DNA from: JAAFHI01 sp039793685
Lineage (GTDB): Bacteria > Acidobacteriota > Blastocatellia > Chloracidobacteriales > Chloracidobacteriaceae
Reading direction: 5' to 3'
DNA length: 64,000 bases
Assembly (NCBI GenBank): GCA_039793685.1
Contig: JBDRAL010000083.1
Coordinates: forward strand, 62,001-126,000
This document shows, one piece after another, positions 29,583-38,275 of the stretch. Within the stretch, counting starts at the first letter, position 1; the number at the start of each line of letters is the position of its first letter. A model generated the notes under the pieces. That model was given only the letters and a program-made list of their open reading frames with translations. It was not told the DNA's origin and made no database searches. Position numbers and translations under genes: made by a program.

Positions 29583-30500
29583 CTATCCGCTTGCTTCATT
29601 TGGACGCCGCGATTGAAGAATGTAGGGCACGCCGCACAGCCCCGGCAGCAGCGTATTCAACACGAAAAGTAGCAGCGTGGCATTGATGGCCGTCGTGTCC
29701 GACACGCCGTACCGCTGGAGCAGCAATACCGCCGCGCCCTCCCTGACGCCGATGCCCCCCGGCGTCACCGGCACGAGATTGGTCAGCAGAATCCACGGGA
29801 ACGCGAAGGCAATCGCCGAAAAGGAAACCGGTTCGAACGCCAGCGCCAACACATAGAGCGACACCACGTCGAGCGCCGTCAGCGTACAACTCAGTGAAAA
29901 ATTGAGCGCCACATCCCGCGCCCGGACGAGTTTCAAACCCTCGGCCAGCTTCCCCGCAATGCCCGCGAGTTTTTGTGGAAGCGGGATGCGGTCCAGCACG
30001 AGCGGCACGAGTCGCGGCAGGGCCAGCATTCCCCCGAAGAAACACAAAAACAGCGCCACCAGCCACCCGAGCGCCGCGCCGGAGACGAGGCCCGCCGTAC
30101 CGACGAGCGCCGCCAGCGCGATGGCCGCGAGATCGGAAACGCGGTCGAGTACAAACAGCGCCCCCGCCGGAACGCGCATCGGCGGCGGTAAAAAAGCGGC
30201 GCGGCCAAGTTCGCCCAGGCGACCCGGCGTGGCCAGACCGAGCGCCATTCCGCCGAGCAGCGAACGCCACGTGCCGCCGAAACTCAGGCCATCTCCGACG
30301 CGGCGTAAAAGATTGAGCCATTTCCACGTCCGGATGACGAGCATGGCGACGGCAAGGCCGACGGCAACGGCGATAAAGGTTTTATCGGCTTTTTGAAACG
30401 CGGAGGCGAGTCCGGCCAGTTTTCCCGACCGGACGACAAAAAAGACAATGCCGCCGAGAACGACAATCTTGAAAATGAGAAGCAGTCGGGACCGGTTCAT
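29583..30500 (-). CDS. Lysylphosphatidylglycerol synthase TM-type (UPF0104) membrane protein
   Basis: The 305-residue integral membrane protein has about 8 hydrophobic helices and family blocks such as LATPGRLGELGRAAFL, FVLDRVSDLAAIA and LVPVTPGGIGVREGA. It matches the flippase/transmembrane domain of MprF-type proteins without the synthase domain. Stand-alone members are thought to move or modify lipids. It is transcribed with the GT39 gene upstream (13-base gap), which points to envelope lipid or glycan modification; this is inference. Confidence 0.88.
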   Translation of the reverse strand: MNRSRLLLIFKIVVLGGIVFFVVRSGKLAGLASAFQKADKTFIAVAVGLAVAMLVIRTWKWLNLLRRVGDGLSFGGTWRSLLGGMALGLATPGRLGELGRAAFLPPPMRVPAGALFVLDRVSDLAAIALAALVGTAGLVSGAALGWLVALFLCFFGGMLALPRLVPLVLDRIPLPQKLAGIAGKLAEGLKLVRARDVALNFSLSCTLTALDVVSLYVLALAFEPVSFSAIAFAFPWILLTNLVPVTPGGIGVREGAAVLLLQRYGVSDTTAINATLLLFVLNTLLPGLCGVPYILQSRRPNEASG

Positions 30501-30513
30501 TCCGGCGAGATCC

Positions 30514-32202
30514 TTACCGTAACCGGACGACCGAGCCGCCGGAGGGAAGTTCGTTCACCGCGCGGGCGGTTTCGGCTGAAATCACGAGAACCTGCGCGGC
30601 GACTTTGTCTGCCACAAGAACCGGCGTCCGCGACTCCGCCGCGTTGGCGATGAAGGCCAGCCGCGCGCGATTCTCGAAATAGGTGCGGCCGGTTTGTACC
30701 ACGCAATAGGTCCCGGCGGTGGCGTCGAACGAAAAATTCGCGTCGGAAAGTACCTCGACCGACAAATCCGTCCGGTTGAATCGTTTCAAGTAGTAATTGG
30801 CCACCATTGGCGTTTCGGTCGCCACGGTCGCCCCGGACGGCGCGGTAACGGCGACTTTCGCGAACGCTTCGCGCAACCCGGCATCGTAAAACTCGTCATG
30901 CGGGAAATACCGGCCCGCGACCATCTGTCCCCCGACCAGCGGACTCATGTAAAGCGCGGGATGGCCCACCGTCCGGACCACGTCGAGCGCGCACACACAC
31001 ACCACCAGCCCGGCGGCGGCAAAAATGAAACGTCCGCGCCGCGCGGGTTCTTCCGCGTCAGAGCCACGCGCCAGCCGTGTCCCCAACCACACCAGGTTTT
31101 CAATTCCGATGGCGGCAAAAATACAAAGATACGGCGTCAGCGAAAGCGTGTAGCGCATCCATTTCGCCCCGATAATCGAGAACGGCACGACCCAGAACAG
31201 GGTCATGAATAAAAGGAAAAACGAATGCGGCTCGCGCCAGCGGCGCAGGGTCACCAGCAGTCCGGCGATCATCGCGCCGAGCGCCAGCGGATTCGTTTTC
31301 ACGAACAGCAGCAGCCCGTAGAAAAAAACCGGCAGCCCTCCCGCGAAGGCGCTGTGCGACGGGTCATTGTAAAAAAGCCGGTCCATCAACAGGTAGCCGT
31401 GGTGCGTGACCGTTCCCTGCTCGGTGTAGTTCTTCATGTAGGCGAGCGTTGAGGGCAACACCACGACCGGGTTCGCCAGCAGAAACGCGCCGCCCATTCC
31501 GAGATAAAACCGCCACAAACCCGACTTCGGGATCGGGTTGTCGAGTTTTTTCTCACTCAGAAATCGCTGCGACAGCCATTCCCACAAAAACAGCAAGCCC
31601 CAGTAATGCGGAAAATACTTTGAGGCAATCATCAGGCCCATCGCCGAACCGGAGAGGAGATACAGCCGGTTCAAAAGCGAACGGTCCGCCGGATCGCGGC
31701 GCAGGCTGATGCGTTTGGCCTGAAAGTACGCCGCGTAGGACAACAACATGAAGAAGACGAGGAACGTGTCTTCCTTCCCGATGCGATTGATGGAAATGGC
31801 GAGGATGTTCGTCGTCCAGATGCCCGCCGCGATCAGGCCGACGCGGGATGAAAACAGAAGCGTCGCGAGCCAGGCCAGTACAAGCGTCGTCAGCGCGCCG
31901 AACACGGCGTTGGGAAATCGCAGCGCGGCTTCCGGCGTCGGCGCAACGGACGGCGCGTGCCGTTCCAGCCACTCAGCCGCGACCACGCAGGTCGTCATGG
32001 CCGATTTCATCAGCATCGGATGCTCGGCGTTGGACGTGAAATCGCCCGCGCGGTATGCCGCCACCGCCGCCATCTTGTTGGCTTCATCCTCGGCAAGCCC
32101 CTGCGCGCCGAGTCCCGCAACCCGCAACCCGAACGCCAGCAGCGTCAGAAACACGAGCAGGCCGGCAGTCGCAAGCGATTGTTTTCTCTCAGTGACTTTC
32201 AT
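30514..32202 (-). CDS. GT39-type membrane glycosyltransferase
   Basis: The 562-residue protein has a DEAN motif in GLAEDEANKMAAVAAY at the first periplasmic loop, which is typical of dolichyl-phosphate-mannose transferase and ArnT-like enzymes. About ten membrane helices follow, with a soluble C-terminal part. Such enzymes take a sugar from a polyprenyl phosphate and add it to protein or lipid on the outer face of the membrane. I placed the start at the ATG at 32202; a longer in-frame start falls in the repeat upstream. The next gene (29583-30500) is 13 bases away. Confidence 0.85.
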   Translation of the reverse strand: MKVTERKQSLATAGLLVFLTLLAFGLRVAGLGAQGLAEDEANKMAAVAAYRAGDFTSNAEHPMLMKSAMTTCVVAAEWLERHAPSVAPTPEAALRFPNAVFGALTTLVLAWLATLLFSSRVGLIAAGIWTTNILAISINRIGKEDTFLVFFMLLSYAAYFQAKRISLRRDPADRSLLNRLYLLSGSAMGLMIASKYFPHYWGLLFLWEWLSQRFLSEKKLDNPIPKSGLWRFYLGMGGAFLLANPVVVLPSTLAYMKNYTEQGTVTHHGYLLMDRLFYNDPSHSAFAGGLPVFFYGLLLFVKTNPLALGAMIAGLLVTLRRWREPHSFFLLFMTLFWVVPFSIIGAKWMRYTLSLTPYLCIFAAIGIENLVWLGTRLARGSDAEEPARRGRFIFAAAGLVVCVCALDVVRTVGHPALYMSPLVGGQMVAGRYFPHDEFYDAGLREAFAKVAVTAPSGATVATETPMVANYYLKRFNRTDLSVEVLSDANFSFDATAGTYCVVQTGRTYFENRARLAFIANAAESRTPVLVADKVAAQVLVISAETARAVNELPSGGSVVRLR

Positions 32203-32217
32203 CGAACGACAAAAGAA

Positions 32218-32294
32218 ACGCAAAGTCGCAAAGTCGCAAGGACGCAAAGTTATTCATTTCCCTTGCGGCATTGCGTCTTTGCGCCATTGCGTTC
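32218..32294. repeat. Inverted pair of CGCAAAG repeats
   Basis: The arm at 32218-32249 (CGCAAAGT, CGCAAGGA units) and the complementary arm at 32260-32294 lie between the GT39 start and the TonB receptor stop (32302-32304), about 8 bases from the stop. The units match those at 335-424. Confidence 0.8.
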
Positions 32295-32301
32295 CAAAAA
32301 T

Positions 32302-34812
32302 TCAAAAATCGAATTCAAACTTCCCGCGGAACGACCGCCGAACGCTGTTGTAGAACGTCCCAAAAAACGGACTGTCGATGTTCGACTGAACGTCGCGCGG
32401 ATTGAAGTGGTTGGTCACATTGAAAATCTTCACCCCGACCCGCATCGGAATCTTTTTTTTCCGGAACGGAATCATCAGCCGCTTCGTGACCTGAAGATCG
32501 AGAACCACGAATTGAGGCAAGCGCAGATTGTCCGGATTCCGTCGCCCGACGAAGTCCTGATTTTCATTCACTTGCGAATAAGGGAAGCCGGTGTGGATGT
32601 CGAGCACCGGCGAGGCGACGAGGCCGAACGGAAGGTCCACATTGGCGGTCAGAAGGAACCGGTTTGGCGCGTCGAAGGCGAGACGACCGTACTGATCGCC
32701 CCGAATTACCGGCGGACGGAAATTTCCGTAAAACCCGTTGAAGTCGTTGAGATTGCCCTCGGCTTTTGAGCGGACGTACGAAAACATCACGTCGCTGACT
32801 TCCCCGAACCGATAGCGCGCCGTCGCCTGAAACTCGCGATACCGCGAGCGTCCGCCGTTGCTTACCACCATCCCGGAACCTGCCGGATCGGGATTGACGA
32901 TGAACTCGTCGCGGCCTTCGCGCTGTTGGTAGCCAATTCGAAATAAAAGTTTTTTCGTAATCCGCCGGTCGAGTTCAATCGAGGCCGACACGCTGCGCGG
33001 CGTGCGGAGTTCATTGCCGAAACGATTGAACAACGCCTGCGTCGGCCCGACCTGCGTGATGCCGTCCGCCGCGAAGAACCGGACCGACCGGCTTTGAAAT
33101 TGCGGAAACGCGCCGATGGCGAGCGGGACCTTGTCGTAGAACAACCCTACTCCGCCTCGAATGACCGTGGCATCGGACGTTTTCGACGGCACGACGACGA
33201 ACCCGAAGCGCGGCGCGATGTTGGCTTCGCGCGACAGCCCGTTTCTATCGAAGCGGACGCCGAAATCGAGCGTCACCTGTGGCGAAACGGTGTAGCGGTC
33301 CTGCACGAACGCCGTCGTTTCGATGCTGTCGAGATCGAAGTTTCCCGCGCCGAGAAAGTCGATGGTCTGATTGAGCGTGCCGTTCTGCCGGGTCACCCGC
33401 ACCTGCGTGTTGCGGTCGCGCCCGTTGAGCGTGTTGCCACTGACGTTCAGGCCGAGTTTCAAGTAGTGCGAACCGGCGGCCTTGATTTCGGCGAAGTTGT
33501 AAACGACCTGGCCTTCCGCGCGGTCGGTGTAGCGATCCTGCCGATTGAAGAAATTCCCGCCATTGACCGTGGTTCCGACGATAAAGGGCAGATTTCCCTG
33601 CGGGAAAACGAAGGCGTTGAACCGCTTGAACGCCCCGGTCACTTCCAGCACCGAGCCATTGCTGAAAATCGCCCGTTCGACCAGTGAGGTGAAGAAGCCG
33701 CGCTGGCGAAAATTCGGCGTCGCGGCCAGCGGGTTGAACGTGTTGAGCGTCGGCGCGGTGAGATTCTGGGGGAAGAACGACAGCACGAAGGTCAGATGGT
33801 TGTTGCGGTTCGCGTCGTAATCCACCTGCGTGAACGAGTCGAAGGCTTCGAGCGTGGTGTCGCTGTTCGGGAAGGGTTGCGACGGGACGAGCGTCCGGAC
33901 GTACTGATATTGAAACGACTGCGAAAAGGTCAGCTTGCCCTTGATGATCGGACCGCTCAGCACCAGGCGGGGCGTGGCCGATTCGATGCCGACCAGCTTT
34001 GTCTGCTTCGGATTCTGCGAAACGGTGCGGCGGCGCGCGCGGATGAAGAAGTTCGTGAAAAGAAAACGGAAATTGTCGCCGCCGGAACGAGTACTGATTG
34101 AGGCCACCGCGCCGGTGAACTTGCCGTATTCCGCCGAATAGGGACTCGAAAGCACCGTTACCGACTGAATCGCTTCAAGCGGCAGACTGATCGCGAAGTT
34201 TCCGGTCGCCGGGTCGGTCACGTTGGTACTGTTGACCAGCAACCCCGATTGTCCGGTGCGCGCGCCTTTGAGGTTGAGCAGGCCGTCCGGCCCGCGTACC
34301 ACACCGGGCACGAGCGGCAGGGCGTCCTGAAAGTTTTCGTTCACCAGCGGAGCGTTCCGCAAGACCCGCGTCCCGAGCGTGTTGGTCGATGAAGTTTCGG
34401 TTTTCACCTCGGTATCGCTCGCATTGACCGTCACGGTGTCGCTCGTGGCCTTGACCTTGAGGTCGATGTCGAGGTCCGCCGCCGCGCCGGGAATGATCTT
34501 GTACGTTTTCTTGTATTCCTCGAATCCGGTCGCGGAAATGCTCAAAACGTAATCGCCCGGAATCAGATCGGCAAAGGTGAACCGACCCTCGTCGTCCGTC
34601 ACGCTTTCCTGAACCTTGTCGGGCGCGGCGAGGGGCGCAATCTGAACCGTGATTCCGGCCACCGGCAGCTTGCGTCCGTCGGGTTCGGCGCGTTTCAACA
34701 CGCCCTTGATCTTGGTTTCCTGCGCGGTGGCGGCCATCGTCAGGAGGACCACTCCGCAAAGACACAGCACGAGCCGCAGCCCGTTTTGAATGACGTACTT
34801 CACAAAAAACAT
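32302..34812 (-). CDS. TonB-dependent receptor with CarboxypepD_reg domain
   Basis: The 836-residue outer-membrane protein has a signal peptide (LVLCLCGVVLLTMAATAQ) and a CarboxypepD_reg domain at about 31-115 (VTDDEGRFTFADLIPGDYVL). A plug-like region follows (LLNLKGARTGQSGLLVNSTN), then a long beta-barrel region ending in FRGKFEFDF, with a C-terminal Phe as expected for barrel insertion. No TonB box can be identified confidently. The start may instead be the GTG at 34803, which has GGAG 10 bases before it, whereas the ATG at 34812 almost touches that GGAG. The ligand is unknown. Confidence 0.85.
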   Translation of the reverse strand: MFFVKYVIQNGLRLVLCLCGVVLLTMAATAQETKIKGVLKRAEPDGRKLPVAGITVQIAPLAAPDKVQESVTDDEGRFTFADLIPGDYVLSISATGFEEYKKTYKIIPGAAADLDIDLKVKATSDTVTVNASDTEVKTETSSTNTLGTRVLRNAPLVNENFQDALPLVPGVVRGPDGLLNLKGARTGQSGLLVNSTNVTDPATGNFAISLPLEAIQSVTVLSSPYSAEYGKFTGAVASISTRSGGDNFRFLFTNFFIRARRRTVSQNPKQTKLVGIESATPRLVLSGPIIKGKLTFSQSFQYQYVRTLVPSQPFPNSDTTLEAFDSFTQVDYDANRNNHLTFVLSFFPQNLTAPTLNTFNPLAATPNFRQRGFFTSLVERAIFSNGSVLEVTGAFKRFNAFVFPQGNLPFIVGTTVNGGNFFNRQDRYTDRAEGQVVYNFAEIKAAGSHYLKLGLNVSGNTLNGRDRNTQVRVTRQNGTLNQTIDFLGAGNFDLDSIETTAFVQDRYTVSPQVTLDFGVRFDRNGLSREANIAPRFGFVVVPSKTSDATVIRGGVGLFYDKVPLAIGAFPQFQSRSVRFFAADGITQVGPTQALFNRFGNELRTPRSVSASIELDRRITKKLLFRIGYQQREGRDEFIVNPDPAGSGMVVSNGGRSRYREFQATARYRFGEVSDVMFSYVRSKAEGNLNDFNGFYGNFRPPVIRGDQYGRLAFDAPNRFLLTANVDLPFGLVASPVLDIHTGFPYSQVNENQDFVGRRNPDNLRLPQFVVLDLQVTKRLMIPFRKKKIPMRVGVKIFNVTNHFNPRDVQSNIDSPFFGTFYNSVRRSFRGKFEFDF

Positions 34813-34976
34813 GCTCCGTTGGAAAACACTCCCGGCAGACGCGCGGAAGTTACACGAAGGGACGGCCCATTCAGCCGAAATGTTCCCTGAAATTCAACTG
34901 TAATTGTCGGGTACGGTTTGAACCGAAGGCTCGGATGCGGCGCGGAAGGGTTGAGGTTGCGCCCACTGCAAAGATT

Positions 34977-35612
34977 TCAGATCAGAGGAATTTCGACGGG
35001 GCCTCCTTTTTCGTCCGGATCTTTCCCGTCGTCTTTTTTGAGGTCTTCGCCCGTAGCTTCTTTTTCTTTGGCCTCATCGTCAGCGATGACTTCAACGCAA
35101 ATATCCACGCACTCGTTGCAGATGAAGACCTTTGGCCCGGCAATCAGTTTTTTGACCTGATACTGGCTGTTCCCGCAAAAGGAACACCGCAAAAAGGGTT
35201 CCTTCGTCCCATTGAGAATCTCCATGCAGCGGGTCACGCATTCGGCACAGATAAAAACATCCTGACCAGGGAACAAGCGAAGGTCCTCCCCAGGCTTTTT
35301 TTCACAGAAGGAACATCGGTATCGTTCTTCCCTCGTAACCGGGAGGATGGTCGGAGGGTCCGGGGTCAAATGGTCGCGCCGTTCGAGAAACAGGGTGAGG
35401 TAGGCCAGAAACATCCTGAAGGCGACGGCCACCTCGGCTCTGGGAATGGGGCCTTCATCCTTCGCGGCAAACTCGTCGATGCCATCGGCCATTGTCCTGA
35501 CGGCGTCGCGACATTGATTCCCCGTGAGCAATGTCCCGAAAAAGGGGAGAAAATAAAAGGTATTCCAGACCCTTATCTCGGCGAAATAGCGATGGATGTC
35601 GTCTTTTTCCAT
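34977..35612 (-). CDS. Protein with two ClpX-type zinc fingers
   Basis: The 211-residue protein is not a known ClpX: it lacks the AAA+ ATPase. Two C4 zinc fingers are seen, CSFCEKKPGEDLRLFPGQDV followed by FICAECV, and CSFCGNSQYQVKKLIAGPKV followed by FICNECVDIC. The first 100 residues are helical and unassigned (IRVWNTFYFLPFFGTLLTGN). A charged Asp/Glu/Lys tail follows the fingers. ClpX fingers bind substrates and adaptors, so the protein may bind such adaptors, or use the fingers to dimerise. The ATG at 35612 lacks a strong ribosome-binding site; 20 bases separate it from the previous gene, suggesting coupling. Confidence 0.78.
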   Translation of the reverse strand: MEKDDIHRYFAEIRVWNTFYFLPFFGTLLTGNQCRDAVRTMADGIDEFAAKDEGPIPRAEVAVAFRMFLAYLTLFLERRDHLTPDPPTILPVTREERYRCSFCEKKPGEDLRLFPGQDVFICAECVTRCMEILNGTKEPFLRCSFCGNSQYQVKKLIAGPKVFICNECVDICVEVIADDEAKEKEATGEDLKKDDGKDPDEKGGPVEIPLI

Positions 35613-35632
35613 AATTGGTTCACGACCGATCC

Positions 35633-37537
35633 TTACAGACTCAGGTCGATATAGGGCCGCGACTGCACGATGTAGACCTGTTCGCCCACGATCAGCCACT
35701 CGATGTCCTGATGCTTGCCCTTGAAAATCCGCCGGATGGCCGTCGCGACCTTGCTCAGTTTGCGGGCGGTCTTGTCGGTCAGCACGGCGCGGTTCGGCTC
35801 GATTTTCACTTCCTTGACGCCGCCATTTACGTCAAAGGTCAATAATGTATCTTCCGTCGAACGGGTCAGCACCTGAACCGAATCGGAGCGCGTCCGGTAG
35901 ATGATCTGCTCGGGCACGCGCTTCCCTTCCACGACCTTGATTCCAAGTCCGCGCTTGGCATTGATGTAGACACCGTTGGCGTCCTTGCGGTCGAACGGGT
36001 TGGTCGTAATCATCACGCCCGCGCTGTCGGCGTTGACGCCTTCCTGCACGAGTACGCCGGGATACACCGCCATGTGATCAATCCGCGCCTGCTCCCGCGC
36101 TTCAAACGCTTCAAAGTTCCAGATCGACGCCCAGACCGTCTTGACCGCCTCGATGAGCGCGTCGCCGCCCTTTACGTTCGGGACCGTCGAATACAAGCCC
36201 GCTCCGTTGAAGTTGGGAAGATCTTCCGCATTCGTTGAACTTCTCACGAACACGCCCTTGTCACCGAATGTCGCCTTGGCTTTTTCGATGATGGCCGCGC
36301 GGGTTTCGGCGTCCACTTCGGCTTTCTGGATGTACTCGCGGAGTTCGCCAAGTTTCTTCACGCGCGTCGGGGCGTCGTGATGAAACTTGTCGTCATTGAG
36401 CAGTTCGAGGACGCGCTCCTCGATTTTGTGCTTTTCGGCAAACGCCGCGTAATAAGCAAACGGGATTCCGAAACCTTTCGGTACGACCACGCCCGGCAGA
36501 TTGGCATGGGCCACTTCGCCGAGATTCGCGGACTTCGCGCCGAACCGAATGACGTCGCGCGCCCGCTGCTGGTCGAGATCGGTCAGTTCCCGGCTTTGAA
36601 GATCGGCCTTCGGAACCTGAAGTTCGGCGCTGCGGCGCAATTCATCAGGACTGCTCTCGATTTTCTCCGCCGGTTCGATGGTCAGCCCGTTGTCGGTCAC
36701 GGTCAGCGTGACCCAGCGGTTGACCAGCGACTTGAACTTCACGTCGGCATCCTTGAAGAACGCGTTCGGTATGTTCCAGCTTTTCGCGAGCAGGTTCATG
36801 TGCGACAGCGGCGTTCCCTGGCGAGTCGTAATCAACCCGCGCACCGGCGTCACCGAAATCGGCACTTCCTTGAAAATGACGATGTCCTCGCGCTCGAACG
36901 GCTGATCCGGCGGCAGGGTTTCGACCAGCCGCAGCACCCCGACGGCCTTGCCGGGATTGAGAACGTCGAACGACTTCTCCGGCTCGATATCCGTCAGCAG
37001 GAGATGCGGAACGTTTTTCAGCGATTCCGCAATCTGCTCCTGCCGCAGCGAATTCGGTTTGTAGTTGAGCGGCGCGTAGAACGTTTTCGAAAGCCGGTCG
37101 TGTGCGTACGCGACGAGCGGTTCGGTAATCAGGTCGCCTTCCCAGAACTCATAGGTGAATTTTTCGACCGTCGGCTGAAACGCCAGCGTCCCCAGCACGA
37201 ACCGCCGGTTTTCATTGATGTAGTTCTTCTGAAAAAAGAGTTCGCCCGCGTCGAGTGAAAGATAGGTCGCCCGCGCGAATTCGGAGTGGAAGCGATAGCG
37301 GTTAGAATTGATGTAGTACACCGTGTCGTTCGTCCGGTCGATGACGAACATCATGTGCGGGACGTTGGCGAAACGGCCTTTTTTGTAATCGCGCTTGAGG
37401 ACGTTGAACTCCGCCCGCGACTTCACCTCGGTGCGGTAGTTGGTGACCTTCACCTTCGCGGTCTGGGCAAAAATGCCAACCGGAACAACACCGGCCCAGA
37501 GGGATAAAACAAGGCCAAGAAAGAGGAGTCGCTTCAT
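35633..37537 (-). CDS. Exported PEP/pyruvate dikinase-like protein
   Basis: The 634-residue protein has a signal peptide (MKRLLFLGLVLSLWAGVVPV, cleavage near FAQT). A PEP-utiliser mobile (His) domain lies near residues 225-285 with TTRQGTPLSHMNLLAKSW, where His is the candidate phosphorylated residue. A PPDK_N/ATP-binding domain follows at about 330-630 (RFGAKSANLGEV, FVRSSTNAEDLPNFNGAGLY, and GEQVYIVQSRPY at the end). This is the reverse of the order in PEP synthase, and the PEP-binding TIM barrel is absent. Export to a compartment without ATP is odd. Its substrate is unknown. Confidence 0.85.
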   Translation of the reverse strand: MKRLLFLGLVLSLWAGVVPVGIFAQTAKVKVTNYRTEVKSRAEFNVLKRDYKKGRFANVPHMMFVIDRTNDTVYYINSNRYRFHSEFARATYLSLDAGELFFQKNYINENRRFVLGTLAFQPTVEKFTYEFWEGDLITEPLVAYAHDRLSKTFYAPLNYKPNSLRQEQIAESLKNVPHLLLTDIEPEKSFDVLNPGKAVGVLRLVETLPPDQPFEREDIVIFKEVPISVTPVRGLITTRQGTPLSHMNLLAKSWNIPNAFFKDADVKFKSLVNRWVTLTVTDNGLTIEPAEKIESSPDELRRSAELQVPKADLQSRELTDLDQQRARDVIRFGAKSANLGEVAHANLPGVVVPKGFGIPFAYYAAFAEKHKIEERVLELLNDDKFHHDAPTRVKKLGELREYIQKAEVDAETRAAIIEKAKATFGDKGVFVRSSTNAEDLPNFNGAGLYSTVPNVKGGDALIEAVKTVWASIWNFEAFEAREQARIDHMAVYPGVLVQEGVNADSAGVMITTNPFDRKDANGVYINAKRGLGIKVVEGKRVPEQIIYRTRSDSVQVLTRSTEDTLLTFDVNGGVKEVKIEPNRAVLTDKTARKLSKVATAIRRIFKGKHQDIEWLIVGEQVYIVQSRPYIDLSL

Positions 37538-37642
37538 ACATCTTACCTTTGTCGGGTTGGAGGGAGTTGTCGAGATCGAATTTTAGAGGAACGAACGGCC
37601 CATCATACTACAGTGGTGTCGGCCCGGAACACGTTCAAGGAG

Positions 37643-38245
37643 TCAATCGGTTTCCTTCAAATCATACAAAATTTTTTCGCCGTCAAGTTTCACCACTCCC
37701 CGCTTGCAAAGGCCGGCGAAAATGGAGGAAAGCTGCTGTTCGGAGAGTTCCTTTTTGAAGATGGTATTGAGAGAACTGAGCAGGGTGTTCTGTTTTCTCG
37801 GTTTCGCCGCCTTCATTCGGATGAGATGACCAATGGCCGTCTCGATCCGGGCATCGTTCTCCGCTGGGGTCTTCGGTTTGAAACAAGGCATTCCGGCAAT
37901 CGATTCGGAGCGGTGGGCAAAAATGCCACGAGCCTTGAGGAATTTAATCAAAGGATCGAAACCAGTGTCTTTTGTGATGATGTGAAAAAAGCCGTTGGAA
38001 TCCTGGCTGGAAAGGACTCCGATCTGGTAGGCGATAAGAAAATCGAGGGCGTTTGCACCGGAAGTTTCAAGAATGATGTATTCGACACTTTCCCCGAATG
38101 GCTGAAGTGAGGCAGCCAGCGAAACGGGGATTTTGGCCTGATTCGGCCCCAGAAAAATCTTGATCCGGAAAAGCCCACCTTTCAAAAGTTCAAATTCTTT
38201 TGGCTGGACGTTTTCAAAATCGATCAGGACGTAATTGGTCTTCAA
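37643..38245 (-). CDS. NYN/PIN-like domain protein
   Basis: The 200-residue protein starts VLIDFENVQP, followed by GANALDFLIAYQIG and FHIITKDTGFDPLIKFLKA, a set of acidic residues typical of PIN-like (NYN) nucleases. The C-terminal third is helical and may bind DNA or RNA. The start appears to be TTG at 38245, which has GGAGG 6 bases upstream and no nearby ATG. Its GC content is somewhat lower than its neighbours'. The MscS-like channel gene lies directly upstream on the same strand. Confidence 0.75.
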   Translation of the reverse strand: MKTNYVLIDFENVQPKEFELLKGGLFRIKIFLGPNQAKIPVSLAASLQPFGESVEYIILETSGANALDFLIAYQIGVLSSQDSNGFFHIITKDTGFDPLIKFLKARGIFAHRSESIAGMPCFKPKTPAENDARIETAIGHLIRMKAAKPRKQNTLLSSLNTIFKKELSEQQLSSIFAGLCKRGVVKLDGEKILYDLKETD

Positions 38246-38275
38246 AACCTTCCTCCCCGCAAAGAAGATTTACCG

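Noticed and set aside
32203..32247. N-terminal extension of the GT39 protein
   Set aside because: The extra residues are encoded by the tandem repeat and precede the normal start.
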